64,000 nt of DNA from Ruminiclostridium cellulolyticum H10 (lineage in GTDB: Bacteria > Bacillota > Clostridia > Acetivibrionales > DSM-1351). Below the pieces are notes generated by a model. It saw only the letters and a list, made by a program, of their open reading frames with translations, ran no database searches and was not told the DNA's origin. The position numbers and the translations under genes are program-made. The stretch is from positions 3,723,501-3,787,500 of the forward strand of contig NC_011898.1 of NCBI RefSeq assembly GCF_000022065.1, read 5' to 3'. Positions 53,153 through 63,391 of this stretch are shown here, piece after piece. The stretch's first letter is position 1, and each line of letters begins with the position of its first letter.

Positions 53153-54139
53153 TCACCCGTTATACCCGTTTGGATGTGTAGAATGCCACTTCCATGCCGT
53201 TTCAACGATTTTATTTAAATCATTATATTTTGGTTTCCAACCTAAAATATTTATTGCTTTTTCCGCTGATGCAATCAATATGTCAGGGTCTCCGGGTCTT
53301 CTAGGTGCATCGGTAGCTTTTATAGTCTTTCCTGTTACTGCTCTGGCTACCTCTACCACCTCTTTGTTTGAAAATCCGGTTCCATTTCCCAGATTGAAGG
53401 TGTTACTTTCTGCACCTTTTCTCAGATTTTTCAGTGCAAGCACGTGTGCTTGAGAAAGATCTGAAACATGAATATAGTCTCTTACACAAGTTCCATCCTT
53501 TGTATTATAGTCGCTTCCGAATATCTTAATTTCATCTCTCTTGCCCTGTGCAACCTGCAATATTATTGGTATCAGGTGTGATTCCGGAGAATGAGCCTCT
53601 CCTATTTTACCGCTGATATGTGCACCGCAGGCATTAAAATATCTGAGTACTGCATACTTTATTCCATAAGCATCATCTGCCCATTTTAACATCTTTTCAA
53701 CAGTTAACTTCGTTTCTCCGTATGGATTGATTGGAGCTGTCCTGTCACTCTCTTTTATGGGAATTTGCTCCGGTATACCATAAGTAGCTGCTGTTGAAGA
53801 AAATACTATCTTGTTTACTCCGGCTTCTTGCATTGCGGTTAAAAGGTTCAATGAAGCTATAACATTGTTATTGTAGTACTTTAAAGGATTAATCACACTT
53901 TCTCCTACCTCAATGTATGCCGCAAAATGTATTACAGCTTCAATATCATTTTCTTTTAATACTTTTCTTATCTCATCAATATTTCTCAGGTCAGCCTGAA
54001 TGAATTTACCGCCTAAAACAGCCTCCCTATGTCCTTTTTCTAAATTGTCAAGAACAATGACCTCTTCTTTTGCATCAAGAAGTTCTGCAACTGTATGACT
54101 TCCTATATAACCTGCTCCACCTGTAACTAAAACTGCCAT
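53153..54139 (-). CDS. galE: UDP-glucose 4-epimerase
   Basis: 328 residues. The NAD-binding Rossmann motif [11 protein letters not shown] is at the N-terminus; the catalytic Tyr-x-x-x-Lys is in NPYGETK and the Ser/Thr in SSTAATYG. Interconverts UDP-galactose and UDP-glucose. Start ATG at 54139 behind GGGAGGGAC; an earlier start would include that site. It follows galK in the same direction with a gap of about 45 bases. Confidence 0.96.
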   Translation of the reverse strand: MAVLVTGGAGYIGSHTVAELLDAKEEVIVLDNLEKGHREAVLGGKFIQADLRNIDEIRKVLKENDIEAVIHFAAYIEVGESVINPLKYYNNNVIASLNLLTAMQEAGVNKIVFSSTAATYGIPEQIPIKESDRTAPINPYGETKLTVEKMLKWADDAYGIKYAVLRYFNACGAHISGKIGEAHSPESHLIPIILQVAQGKRDEIKIFGSDYNTKDGTCVRDYIHVSDLSQAHVLALKNLRKGAESNTFNLGNGTGFSNKEVVEVARAVTGKTIKATDAPRRPGDPDILIASAEKAINILGWKPKYNDLNKIVETAWKWHSTHPNGYNG

Positions 54140-54184
54140 GCTTGTCCCTCCCAAGTTTCATTGAAAAATGATAAAAATATTATG

Positions 54185-55378
54185 TTAAATCTTGATTTCT
54201 CTTGCTCCGTCACTTATTTCACTGACATAAAACTCTGGAGTTATACCAGTTTGTTCTTTGTAATTCTCGCCAACTTGCTGAATAAACAAATCAACCTTAT
54301 CCTCCGGAACTATGTTTACTGTACATCCTCCAAATCCGGCACCAGTCATTCTTGCACCTAAAACTCCCTCAACCTTCATAGCTTCGGCAGTCATTGTGTC
54401 AAGTTCCTTTCCGGTAACTTCATATAAATCCCTGATTGAATCATTTGCCTCTACCAAAAGCCTTCCCAGCTCTTCTAAGTCATTTCTCTTTAGTGCCTCT
54501 GCGGCTCTAAGTACTCTGTCGTTTTCGCTGATAACATGAGTAACTCTTTTTTTGATTACTTCATCCTCAATCATTGACTTGTATTGCTCAAATTCGGAAA
54601 CAGTTATATCACATAAATTCCTTTTGTTCGGCAAATATTTTTGCAGTATTTTTAAGCCTTCTGCACATTCTCTGACTCTCTCATTATATTTTGATTCGCC
54701 AAGTGCACGTTTTTTCTTTGTATTTCCAAGTACTATTTTATAACCATCAAGCTTTAATGGTAAATATTTATATTCCAAAGTTCCGCAATCTAACAAAATA
54801 GCATGGTCCTTTTTACCCATTGCAGATGCGAACTGATCCATTATTCCACAGCTTACTCCGCAGAATTCATTTTCGGTTCTTTGTCCCAGTACAGCCATTT
54901 CTACCATATCTATTGGTTTTGTTATTCCATATACCTCATTAGACAGAGTAACTAATGTAACTGCCGTTGCCAACTCTATTGCCGCAGAAGATGAAAGTCC
55001 TGATCCCAGTGGAACAGTGTCGTGAAAAAGCATGTCTACCCCCACCAACCTATAGCCTGCATCTTGGAGCATAAATGCTACTCCTGCCTGATAGTTTCCC
55101 CATTTCAGACTCTTTGCACTTTCCAGTTTGTCCAGTTCCACCTCTACCCTATCAGGCAGATCTGTTGCTGCAACTCTTAGGGTATTATCATTATTTATTC
55201 TTGCAATCACAGTGGAATCAAGGCTTAAAGCAGCCGGAAAAACAAACCCGCCGCAATAGTCAATGTGTTCTCCGATGAGATTTACTCTTCCGGGCCCTGA
55301 AAATATCCTTAAATCCTCTTCACTACCACCGTATATACGGCAAAACTTTTTCTTTAGCTCATCATAATTTTTCTGCAT
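54185..55378 (-). CDS. galK: Galactokinase
   Basis: 397 residues, GHMP kinase. Motifs: galactose-binding GRVNLIGEHIDY, ATP loop PLGSGLSSSAA and C-terminal GARMTGAGFGGC. Phosphorylates galactose with ATP as the first Leloir step. The ATG at 55378 is preferred with GAGGGAG 6 bases upstream, over a TTG inside that site. A degraded galT end lies directly upstream; galE follows. Confidence 0.97.
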   Translation of the reverse strand: MQKNYDELKKKFCRIYGGSEEDLRIFSGPGRVNLIGEHIDYCGGFVFPAALSLDSTVIARINNDNTLRVAATDLPDRVEVELDKLESAKSLKWGNYQAGVAFMLQDAGYRLVGVDMLFHDTVPLGSGLSSSAAIELATAVTLVTLSNEVYGITKPIDMVEMAVLGQRTENEFCGVSCGIMDQFASAMGKKDHAILLDCGTLEYKYLPLKLDGYKIVLGNTKKKRALGESKYNERVRECAEGLKILQKYLPNKRNLCDITVSEFEQYKSMIEDEVIKKRVTHVISENDRVLRAAEALKRNDLEELGRLLVEANDSIRDLYEVTGKELDTMTAEAMKVEGVLGARMTGAGFGGCTVNIVPEDKVDLFIQQVGENYKEQTGITPEFYVSEISDGAREIKI

Positions 55379-55443
55379 TCTAATCTCCCTCAACCTATTT
55401 TTTTACATCTATTTTTACATGTATTTTTTACATCTAATTGATT

Positions 55444-55623
55444 TCATAAATTATCAAATGTTTTCAGCCCTTTATCCGTTTGTTTTAGTACTCCTGCATG
55501 CTCCAGACAGTTTTCAAACTTTCTACCAATTTTAAACCCGATATATTTATCGGCATTTTCATCGGTTAATTTATGGTCATATTTCGAGAGGAGTTCTTCT
55601 ATCCTTTCATTATATTCCGCCCT
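55444..55623 (-). pseudogene. galT: Remnant of galT (C-terminal 58 codons, class II type)
   Basis: The frame reads AEYNERIEELLSKYDHKL... then IGRKFENCLEHAGVLKQTDKG... FDNL-stop, with no internal stop but no start codon; a stop (TGA) lies directly before it. The segment with K-F-x-x-x-L-E-x-A-G-V-x-K-x-T resembles the C-terminus of Firmicute-type galactose-1-phosphate uridylyltransferase. It sits just upstream of galK, where galT can occur. The rest of the gene is gone; the upstream DNA is terminator-like. Confidence 0.6.
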
Positions 55624-55653
55624 TCATAATTGTTAATTTATAAGAGAGTAATG

Positions 55654-55711
55654 AAAACTAATCCCCCGGTTGAATTTAAGCTCCAGTTGAAGGATTAGTT
55701 TTACTTTTGTT
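55654..55711 (+). terminator. Hairpin with T-rich tail
   Basis: aaaactaatcc / ggattagtttt (55654-55702), 27-base loop, followed by acttttgttt on the plus strand. No plus-strand gene precedes it, so it may be a relic of lost DNA or work on the minus strand after the surface-protein gene. Confidence 0.45.
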
Positions 55712-55736
55712 TGGTAGTCAATAGTTTAATTATAGC

Positions 55737-55782
55737 AAAATATTGTCACCAGAGGAAACTACTCCTCCAGTGACAATATTTT
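55737..55782 (-). terminator. Terminator of the giant surface-protein gene
   Basis: aaaatattgtcac / gtgacaatatttt, exact 13-bp pairing, with a smaller inner pairing ggag/ctcc. T-rich sequence follows on the minus strand. It lies about 57 bases after the stop. Confidence 0.7.
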
Positions 55783-55838
55783 GTATTGCTTAGACCTCCT
55801 AGAATCTGCGAGCAACACACATTCTAGCTAAAAATGTA

Positions 55839-58800
55839 TTAATTTTTATATATCAGGTTATACAGTACTTGTGCCATTTCTGATCTGGTTGTTGTGCTAG
55901 CGGGAGTAAGCTGTCCGGCATTTCCCCCAACTATTCCTGTTTCAACCAACAATGTCATAGCATCCCTTGCCCATGAAGCTACCATTTCTTCGTCGTCAAA
56001 GCTTGACAATGATTTTCCTGTATCGCCTTGTGGCAGCTTGTCCATAGTTTTCAAGGCATTGTACAGCATAGTGAACATTTCCTGACGCGTAATCTGTTTT
56101 TCAGGTGCAAACATATTCTTTCCTATACCTTCGGATATTCCCAGCCTTTTTGCCGCAGCAAGATATCCTGTATAGTATTTATTGCCTGCATCTTCAAAGT
56201 TACTTGACTGCTTTCCGTCGGGAGCAATTTCATATGCTTTCATCAGCATTACAATAAATTCACCTCTGGTGAGCTTTGCATTCGGACTGAAATATCCATT
56301 GCCGGTACCTGCGGTAATATCTCTTGCAGCGATAAAGCTCACGGCCTTGTTATACCATGCATTTTCCGTCACATCATTAAAGCTGACATCACTATAACCT
56401 ATAGCATAGGAGCTGAAATGAGTTGTATCAAAGGCCACAGTGCCTGAAGCCGGGTCATAATGTCCGTTAGGAACTGCTACCGCCTTGCCGTTGTCATCGA
56501 TATACCAGATTATAATTCTCTCTGGATTTGCCAGTTCTTCAGCCGACGGAGTATACGGGATAGTTACCATAACAGGTACATTAGGGTTATTCCATTCCAT
56601 TTGCTTTCCATCTATGTACATAGTGAGCTGAATCAGCGGTCTGTCACCTATGGCTGTTTTTGCAGCCTCGGTCAATGTGGCTTTGTCACCCTTTCCTATT
56701 GTGATTTCTGCTTTTGTTCCAGCTGCCTCTGCAATACCTGTCAACATATTTGACGGTACTGTAATGCTTCCTCTGTTGGTGCTAACTCTTAGAGAACCTT
56801 GCCAATCAGCCGTTGACAGATATGGAACCGGAATTCCCACAGAGTAAGTATCAACATCGGGGATTGATGGTACTGTAATGACGGATATTCCACCATTTGC
56901 TACAAGTTCGTTCCTTGAAGCTGTATCCAGACGTGCAGTACCTGTTTTTGCATCAACAGTAATTGGGAGTGTACTGTTGCCTGACGCACCCGACACCTTT
57001 ATATCTGCTGTATAGTCTTTCGTAGCAGGTTGGGAAGGAATGGTTCCGTTATATGGGGAACTTCCGTTGTAAGTCCATGATGCGGTTACCGTCACATTCT
57101 TTGCAGGCATTGTAAATGTAGTGGTAGTACTGTTTGCGTTGGCAAAAGTTACACCATCCCCCGAGCTCCAGCCTCGGAAGGTATAATTGCTGCGGCTTCC
57201 TGCATTAATTGTAACGGTGGAACCTTCCACGTAACTGCCTGCACCCGATTCGTTAGAATAGCTACCGTTTACAGACAGAGTATAATTTACCACCGGGTTC
57301 TGCTCAAATATTGCTTTTACAGACACAGCCCCGTTCGGCATTGTAAAGGTGTTACCGGTAATAGCCAATCCTGTTGGATAGATTACCTGCCATTCCTTGA
57401 AGCGGTAGCCTTCGTTTGGAGTCGCGGTCAGTGTAACTTCCGTACCCTCTGTCGCAGAAGTAACATTTGCACTTGCAGTACCATTTCCATCATTTTGTAC
57501 TGAGATGCTGCGATTTACCGGCGTTGGGTCAGAGCTGTCTATAATGCTAACAACAAACGTAACCGGGTTTCCTCTATCAAAGTTGATTATAAACTCCGAA
57601 GTATCACCGTTTACAAGTCCAAGTGAAGCCAGATAGCTGCTTTTTAAAGTCAATGTATCTCCACTAACTTCATAGGAGTCCGATGTCACCGGATTTCCGC
57701 CATAGACCACATCGGTTACAGAGCTTGCATCATTCCATGTGATTGTTGTGCTTACATCAGCTGGAACATTTATATCAAAGCTTTCGCTTACAGGACTGAT
57801 CTCAGCACTTGCAACTCCATTATTCACAATATTTAAAGTTTTTGTATCTGCTGCATTATCCGAATTATCTATTGCATTAATTACTACATCATACTGGCCC
57901 TCCGGCAGACTACTGATGGTAAAGCTGTATTCAAACGTAATATCTTTCTCTGCTGTAGGTGTCAGATTCACTGACTTAACTTCACCTGAACCAACCTGAT
58001 AGGTTATTGTATCTATACCTGCACTTATATCAGAGACCGTTACTGCTATAGATGCATTATCTTTATCATAAACTGCTCCAATCTCAGGCTTTGTCTTATC
58101 TACCACAAGAGCTTTGATATATGTCTCTGTAACTGCTCCGTCTGTGAAAACAGCTCTGGCATAAACCCTGCCCATGAAATCCGGCTCAACACTGAAGGAA
58201 TTTCCCGTTGTCCATGTGCCGTTAGAATCAAAGGGACTCTCAGCACCAACAATCTGATATTCAAAATGATCTATCTCAGTTTTTCCTGATGAAAGTGATA
58301 CATCAATAGAATCATTAAAGAACAATCCAAAGGTTAAGGCATTGAATATGGTCTTAACGGGACTTTGTGAGATATCGATTTTCACATCAGGGGCAGCCGC
58401 TACCTCAATTGGAACATTGATTTCGACCGTCCCGCCTCTTCCGTCGCTTACAACTAATGTGGCATCAGTGCTGCCCGGAGCCACTCCGCTGACAGTCACA
58501 GTACCGTTATCCAAAATTGCCGAAGCCATAGCTGAATCGGGTGAGGTTTTAATCTCTGCAATGGTCAGAGTGTCACCGTCCTCGTCCTCTGCAATGTCTG
58601 ATGCTATGAAGCTTACACTGTCATCCGCTGCTACAGCTGCTACAGGAATATTCGCTTTCGCTGTAGGAGCATGGTTTACAGCATTTATCTGAATAATATA
58701 GTCCTGTGTATATGCATTGTCGTCCGGCATCCCGTCAGTGATAACTGCGGTAACCAGAACCGTTCCTGCTCCCACTGTTGACAGAGTGTTACCGCTGATA

Positions 58801-61800
58801 GTTGCCCCGGTTTCGCCAGCATCCTTTACTCTCCATTCGATACTTTTGTTTGTAGCATTATAAGGAAGAACATTTGCAAAGAGCGTCAAATCTGTTCCTG
58901 CCGTCGCAGTAACCGGAACATCAGTTATGCCCGTTACAGGTATAAATAACTCATTTGCTGAAGCAACATCTATTTTCCAAAGCTGATTAGCCTTACCTAC
59001 ATATGAGTACAAATGCACTTTTTTACCGTTATCGTAGGATTCTTCACTTACGTCCAGTACCATTCCATTACTTTTGTTAACAATTTTGTAATAACCGCCC
59101 ACTTTTTCAAGGATCCATTGTTGGGTTTCTGCTGGACTGGAAGTTGTTTGACATAGATCCATATCGGGTGATCCCTCTACAATATCAAGTACAAGTCCGC
59201 TATGTGCAGATTTTATTTTGTAGTAACCTGTTCCAAGGTCAATGATTTCCCATCTCTGGTTATTTCCACCTACATAAGTCCATTGGTCAACCAATGCTCC
59301 CGGTTCTGATGAATAACCAGATACATCCAATGCTTTTCCGCTGTGCTTTGCCTTAATTGTATATACCGTTCCAGAGACTATACCTCTGTTCTTTAAATCG
59401 GTGTCTCCGACGCTGTATTTGTCAATTGTCATACTATCAATGTTAAATCTTCCTGTATCACCATCATCACGTTTGTATTCAATCACATTTTTCCCGGCCT
59501 TCAGATTTACCGTCTCTGTAGCCTCACCCCAAGAATCCCAGTCCGCTGTTGGCGGTAATGAGACCTGTTTTATTTTCGTTCCATTCACATACAGGCTCAT
59601 GGTTATATCATTTTCCTGTGCTCCCGAATACCTTAAGGTTGTAGTATATGTTGCAGTATTAGGCACATTTACATTAAACTGGATTGATTCATATAAGGTC
59701 TCAAAGCCGCCTGCAAAGCCTGTCCCCTCATACCATAAATGATCATCGACAGGGTGTGCTCCTCCCAGCAGGGTAGCGTCTTCAGCTTGATACTTCCATG
59801 ATATACGTCTGTCAAGATGAATACTGTCAATATTTATATCACCCGAATCATCAGAATCACGTTTAATTGAAATTGTATTATTTCCTTTATTTAAGCTTAA
59901 CGTTTCCAGGTATTCACTCCAAGTATCCCACCCTCCGGTGCTTGGCAGTGTTACCTGTTTAACTTTAGAACCGTTTAAATATATACTCATAGTCCTGTCT
60001 TCAGGAAATCCGAGTGCATATTTTAGTTTTACATCATATAAAGCTGCAGTCTCAACATTTACTGAAAATTCCACTGAGCCTTCAGTCCAAAACCCGCCTA
60101 CAAATCCTGTCCCGGTATAGCCGGTATGGTCAGTACTTTTTTGTGCATTTCCCGTAAGAACTGCATTTTCTGCTTCATAATGTCTTGTAGTTGCTTCGGT
60201 TACAGTTATGTAGTCAAGATTTACATTACCACCATCGCCGCTGTCATATTTATATGTAATAGTATTGCTTCCGGCTCTAAGTTCAATATTGTCATAGCGC
60301 TCAGACCATTTGCTCCAGTCTCCGAAACTAAATAAATCTATTTGCTTAACTTTCACGCCATTTACATACATACTTAAGGTCTTATCTATATTAGAAAATC
60401 CATTGCAGTAACGCAGATTAACTGAATAGTTCCCGGCATAAGGAGCATCTACCGTAAACTCAGCCGAAGTTCCTTCAGTATACATTCCTCCCACAAATCC
60501 AGTTCCGCTATAGCCGCTATGCTCGGTACTTACCAAGGCACCTCCAGATAATGCAGCATTTTCTGCTTCATACAATACACTTTTTTTAATAATCATTGCA
60601 TCCAATACCAATCCGTTTGCTTCACTTGAAGACAGTCGGATTTTATTGTGTCCTGCATTAAGTTGAACATTATGAACTCTAAGGAGATCATAGTTTGTAC
60701 TATTGCTTCCATTTGGCTCAAAGGAAAGCTCCCTGCTGCTATTCTGGTTTACTCCCAGACTCATTGTAATATTACTGCCTGTACTGTTGTTATATCTGAA
60801 ATTCAGGGAATAGCTACCTGGCATATTGGCATCTACTGTAAATTCCACATATCCATTACTGCTGTTATCATATTTCATAACTCCGCTTCCCGAAGCCTTA
60901 GAACTGTCACTCAGAATTGTTCTTGTTACGCCTGCGAATGAAGCATCCTCTGCTTCGTAAGTCTCGCTTTTTTCCTCACCTGACGGTCTGTCAAGAACAG
61001 TTCCGGGGTTGGACGGAATGCCGAGATTTATGGAGCCATCATCGTTCCAATTGATACGCTGAGCCCTTACCCATCTGTTTGAACCAGTTTGTCCGCCCAC
61101 AGGACCGCCATGATATATAAGCCAATCCTCTGTTCCATCTTCTGATTTTACAAATAAAGGTGAGCCAGGGCCAAAAGAACTGTTTTCAGGTGATTTCGCC
61201 AGTGCAGGCTCAGGGTTTTTTGTCCAATTGCTTTCTTGTAACAAGTCACTTTGTGCATCTGCTGTCGAGACTCCAACACAGTAGTTGTCATTCATAAAGC
61301 TGCTTGCAGAGTATGCAAAGTACACTTTCCCGTTTCTTTCAACTACCGCTGCACCTTCATTTATGCTGTCGCCTTGCTTTTCCCAATCATATACCGGACG
61401 AGCCAGGGTACCTTCTGTCCCTTTTAAAGTCCATGGATTCTCCATTTCTACAATTGTAGGGCACTCGTCAAATTTTTCTTTTGTAGGATCATTAGGGTCA
61501 GGGTAATAGAAGTACTTTGTATAAGTGAAATATGTTTTCCCTCCCATGGTTACAACGCCGCAGGCCAAACCATAGCCTTGAGTATTCAGGAGTCCAGGCT
61601 TATCCGTAACCTGACCATCTTCGTCTGCATTAGCTGAAACACCCTTGAGCTCCCAGGTTCCTTCAAAAGGATCAGGAGATGTGTTTTCCAGTACATAGGA
61701 ACTTGGATGCCCATAACCAAAGCTATTCTCCGGGGCTGATGTAAAATAAATGTACCATTTACCATCCAGTCTATAGATGTATGGCCCCCACACGTACCCG

Positions 61801-62060
61801 AAATCAGCCGGTTTGTCCCAAGCCAGCCTGCTTTTTGCAGTTCCCACCCCGAGGATCGTGTCTGCTTTCTTTAAATAGATATCATTGTCAACAGCGAAAC
61901 AAGAATAATAAAATCCATCTGCAGCCCTTGCAATCGTAGGGTCAGCTCCGCGCATAAGCGGATTTTGGTAACTAGATGTTACATCTGCATAAGAAATGCT
62001 TGTCAGCAATAACGATAGTACTATCGCCAATGATAACATAACTAAACTTTTCTTCCTCAT
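55839..62060 (-). CDS. Giant S-layer-anchored GH43 glycosidase with CBMs and ricin domain
   Basis: 2073 residues. Order: signal peptide (1-25); GH43 five-bladed catalytic domain (about 28-360) with Asp40 in RGADPT and Glu235 in SINEGA as likely base and acid; four CBM6/35-like carbohydrate-binding modules (about 367-493, 496-620, 627-752, 755-882), each opening with a Y-x-A-E-(D/N)-A motif; a ricin-type trefoil lectin (about 895-1033) with Q-x-W repeats; Ig/BIG and cadherin-like modules (about 1040-1505); two Listeria-Bacteroides-type repeats (about 1515-1665); a linker domain; and three SLH domains (about 1892-2073). The third GH43 acid, usually in WAPD/E, is not seen (WGPYI). Arabinofuranosidase or xylosidase type activity is a guess. 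The ATG has AAAGGAGA. Confidence 0.93.
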   Translation of the reverse strand: MRKKSLVMLSLAIVLSLLLTSISYADVTSSYQNPLMRGADPTIARAADGFYYSCFAVDNDIYLKKADTILGVGTAKSRLAWDKPADFGYVWGPYIYRLDGKWYIYFTSAPENSFGYGHPSSYVLENTSPDPFEGTWELKGVSANADEDGQVTDKPGLLNTQGYGLACGVVTMGGKTYFTYTKYFYYPDPNDPTKEKFDECPTIVEMENPWTLKGTEGTLARPVYDWEKQGDSINEGAAVVERNGKVYFAYSASSFMNDNYCVGVSTADAQSDLLQESNWTKNPEPALAKSPENSSFGPGSPLFVKSEDGTEDWLIYHGGPVGGQTGSNRWVRAQRINWNDDGSINLGIPSNPGTVLDRPSGEEKSETYEAEDASFAGVTRTILSDSSKASGSGVMKYDNSSNGYVEFTVDANMPGSYSLNFRYNNSTGSNITMSLGVNQNSSRELSFEPNGSNSTNYDLLRVHNVQLNAGHNKIRLSSSEANGLVLDAMIIKKSVLYEAENAALSGGALVSTEHSGYSGTGFVGGMYTEGTSAEFTVDAPYAGNYSVNLRYCNGFSNIDKTLSMYVNGVKVKQIDLFSFGDWSKWSERYDNIELRAGSNTITYKYDSGDGGNVNLDYITVTEATTRHYEAENAVLTGNAQKSTDHTGYTGTGFVGGFWTEGSVEFSVNVETAALYDVKLKYALGFPEDRTMSIYLNGSKVKQVTLPSTGGWDTWSEYLETLSLNKGNNTISIKRDSDDSGDINIDSIHLDRRISWKYQAEDATLLGGAHPVDDHLWYEGTGFAGGFETLYESIQFNVNVPNTATYTTTLRYSGAQENDITMSLYVNGTKIKQVSLPPTADWDSWGEATETVNLKAGKNVIEYKRDDGDTGRFNIDSMTIDKYSVGDTDLKNRGIVSGTVYTIKAKHSGKALDVSGYSSEPGALVDQWTYVGGNNQRWEIIDLGTGYYKIKSAHSGLVLDIVEGSPDMDLCQTTSSPAETQQWILEKVGGYYKIVNKSNGMVLDVSEESYDNGKKVHLYSYVGKANQLWKIDVASANELFIPVTGITDVPVTATAGTDLTLFANVLPYNATNKSIEWRVKDAGETGATISGNTLSTVGAGTVLVTAVITDGMPDDNAYTQDYIIQINAVNHAPTAKANIPVAAVAADDSVSFIASDIAEDEDGDTLTIAEIKTSPDSAMASAILDNGTVTVSGVAPGSTDATLVVSDGRGGTVEINVPIEVAAAPDVKIDISQSPVKTIFNALTFGLFFNDSIDVSLSSGKTEIDHFEYQIVGAESPFDSNGTWTTGNSFSVEPDFMGRVYARAVFTDGAVTETYIKALVVDKTKPEIGAVYDKDNASIAVTVSDISAGIDTITYQVGSGEVKSVNLTPTAEKDITFEYSFTISSLPEGQYDVVINAIDNSDNAADTKTLNIVNNGVASAEISPVSESFDINVPADVSTTITWNDASSVTDVVYGGNPVTSDSYEVSGDTLTLKSSYLASLGLVNGDTSEFIINFDRGNPVTFVVSIIDSSDPTPVNRSISVQNDGNGTASANVTSATEGTEVTLTATPNEGYRFKEWQVIYPTGLAITGNTFTMPNGAVSVKAIFEQNPVVNYTLSVNGSYSNESGAGSYVEGSTVTINAGSRSNYTFRGWSSGDGVTFANANSTTTTFTMPAKNVTVTASWTYNGSSPYNGTIPSQPATKDYTADIKVSGASGNSTLPITVDAKTGTARLDTASRNELVANGGISVITVPSIPDVDTYSVGIPVPYLSTADWQGSLRVSTNRGSITVPSNMLTGIAEAAGTKAEITIGKGDKATLTEAAKTAIGDRPLIQLTMYIDGKQMEWNNPNVPVMVTIPYTPSAEELANPERIIIWYIDDNGKAVAVPNGHYDPASGTVAFDTTHFSSYAIGYSDVSFNDVTENAWYNKAVSFIAARDITAGTGNGYFSPNAKLTRGEFIVMLMKAYEIAPDGKQSSNFEDAGNKYYTGYLAAAKRLGISEGIGKNMFAPEKQITRQEMFTMLYNALKTMDKLPQGDTGKSLSSFDDEEMVASWARDAMTLLVETGIVGGNAGQLTPASTTTRSEMAQVLYNLIYKN

Positions 62061-62208
62061 AGCGTTCTCCTTTTAATTTATTATAGTTTTTAATTTATGA
62101 AGGTATCTGATTAGCCAAATATTATATGTTAACATAATTATATATTTTATTATCATGTAATAAAATCAGAATGTTCTTACTTTTCTTGTGTTTTTTTTAC
62201 TTCTTCCT

Positions 62209-63321
62209 TTAATTAATAGCTTTTTCAATCAAGTTTTCCAATAATTGGATTGTCAAATTGTTAAAGACTACACCTATAATAAACCATGAATCTGCTTGAC
62301 TACGTGGCTCAAGATATACCAGCTCTCCATCGATAGCCTTCTGGCATAAGGAATTTGGTCTTGTCTTGCATGGTTCTAAAGCATACATAGGTTCGTCAAT
62401 GGCTCTCTTGGCAATAAGGGACCTTGGGAAACTTTCAAGGGGCCTTATGATATAAACTGCTCCTGTTTTTTCAGAATTTACTATCATTTCTGCCGTTATT
62501 TTCCCATTTAACTGAACCATATCTGAATAATCAGAAAGCTCAATAAGTTTTTCCAGACCGCTTACTGGTTCCGGTACATACTGATAGCACCTTATGGGGT
62601 CAAGGCTTGAACTGAATTCATATATCTCAAAAGGATTGTTTTCCGCAGGTGCCGAATCCCTAAGCAGCATTTTATCCCGCGAAACAGGGAGTACATATCT
62701 TCCTCCCTTTGCAGCATATTCTCCGGCCAATTGAATATGATATCCGTCATCCAATGGCTGACGCTCTCCTGTAAGATTTATTGTGGAGTCCTTTCTTACT
62801 ATCAGGGGTGAGTTGTATCTAGTAAAAATTTTGATATGCTTTTGATAAACAGGTTCGGCACTGTAGCCCTTTATAGGAACCGTACCCTCTATACAAATCT
62901 GTTCTTTATCCCATAAAATACAAACGGATTGTAAATCTGTTTGTGAATAGGAGCCTGTTCCATGCACCGTTCTTACTTCATCAGGAGTTCCGAAGATTTC
63001 AGGACCTATAGCAGCAACGGCCGCATAAAATCCTTTTTCCCAACCACCGTTTTCATGTAGATTTACGCTATCAGGATGGAGGAGATATTCATCCTTTCGT
63101 TCCCAAGTGATTTTGTCCTGACCCAAAAATATTTCACCTATATCCATTCCTCTTTCTAGTATAACGGTGAAAATCAATAAACCATTGGATACGGTCAGGA
63201 TATTGATACTGAATCCATACCTGTCAATAAATATCTTCTTTTCTGCATAACCTCCTGCTGGTAGTTCCAGCCGATCACCCATCTTCAATTCTGCAAATTG
63301 CTTATGAGCTTTCCTATCCAT
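62209..63321 (-). CDS. DUF4432 protein (aldose-1-epimerase-like)
   Basis: 370 residues with the galactose-mutarotase-like beta-sandwich pattern. The segment LERGMDIGEIFLG near residue 60 and the later HGTGSYS and DGYHIQLAGEYAA segments fit DUF4432 family members annotated as aldose 1-epimerase relatives. Carbohydrate binding is likely; activity is unproven. No signal peptide, so cytoplasmic. It lies downstream of the beta-phosphoglucomutase gene on the same strand, suggesting sugar or disaccharide use. Confidence 0.82.
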   Translation of the reverse strand: MDRKAHKQFAELKMGDRLELPAGGYAEKKIFIDRYGFSINILTVSNGLLIFTVILERGMDIGEIFLGQDKITWERKDEYLLHPDSVNLHENGGWEKGFYAAVAAIGPEIFGTPDEVRTVHGTGSYSQTDLQSVCILWDKEQICIEGTVPIKGYSAEPVYQKHIKIFTRYNSPLIVRKDSTINLTGERQPLDDGYHIQLAGEYAAKGGRYVLPVSRDKMLLRDSAPAENNPFEIYEFSSSLDPIRCYQYVPEPVSGLEKLIELSDYSDMVQLNGKITAEMIVNSEKTGAVYIIRPLESFPRSLIAKRAIDEPMYALEPCKTRPNSLCQKAIDGELVYLEPRSQADSWFIIGVVFNNLTIQLLENLIEKAIN

Positions 63322-63391
63322 AGTAATCCTTTACCCCCATTGCAAGACAAATATCCTTTATAATTATTTCTTAACTACAGATGCTATTTTC

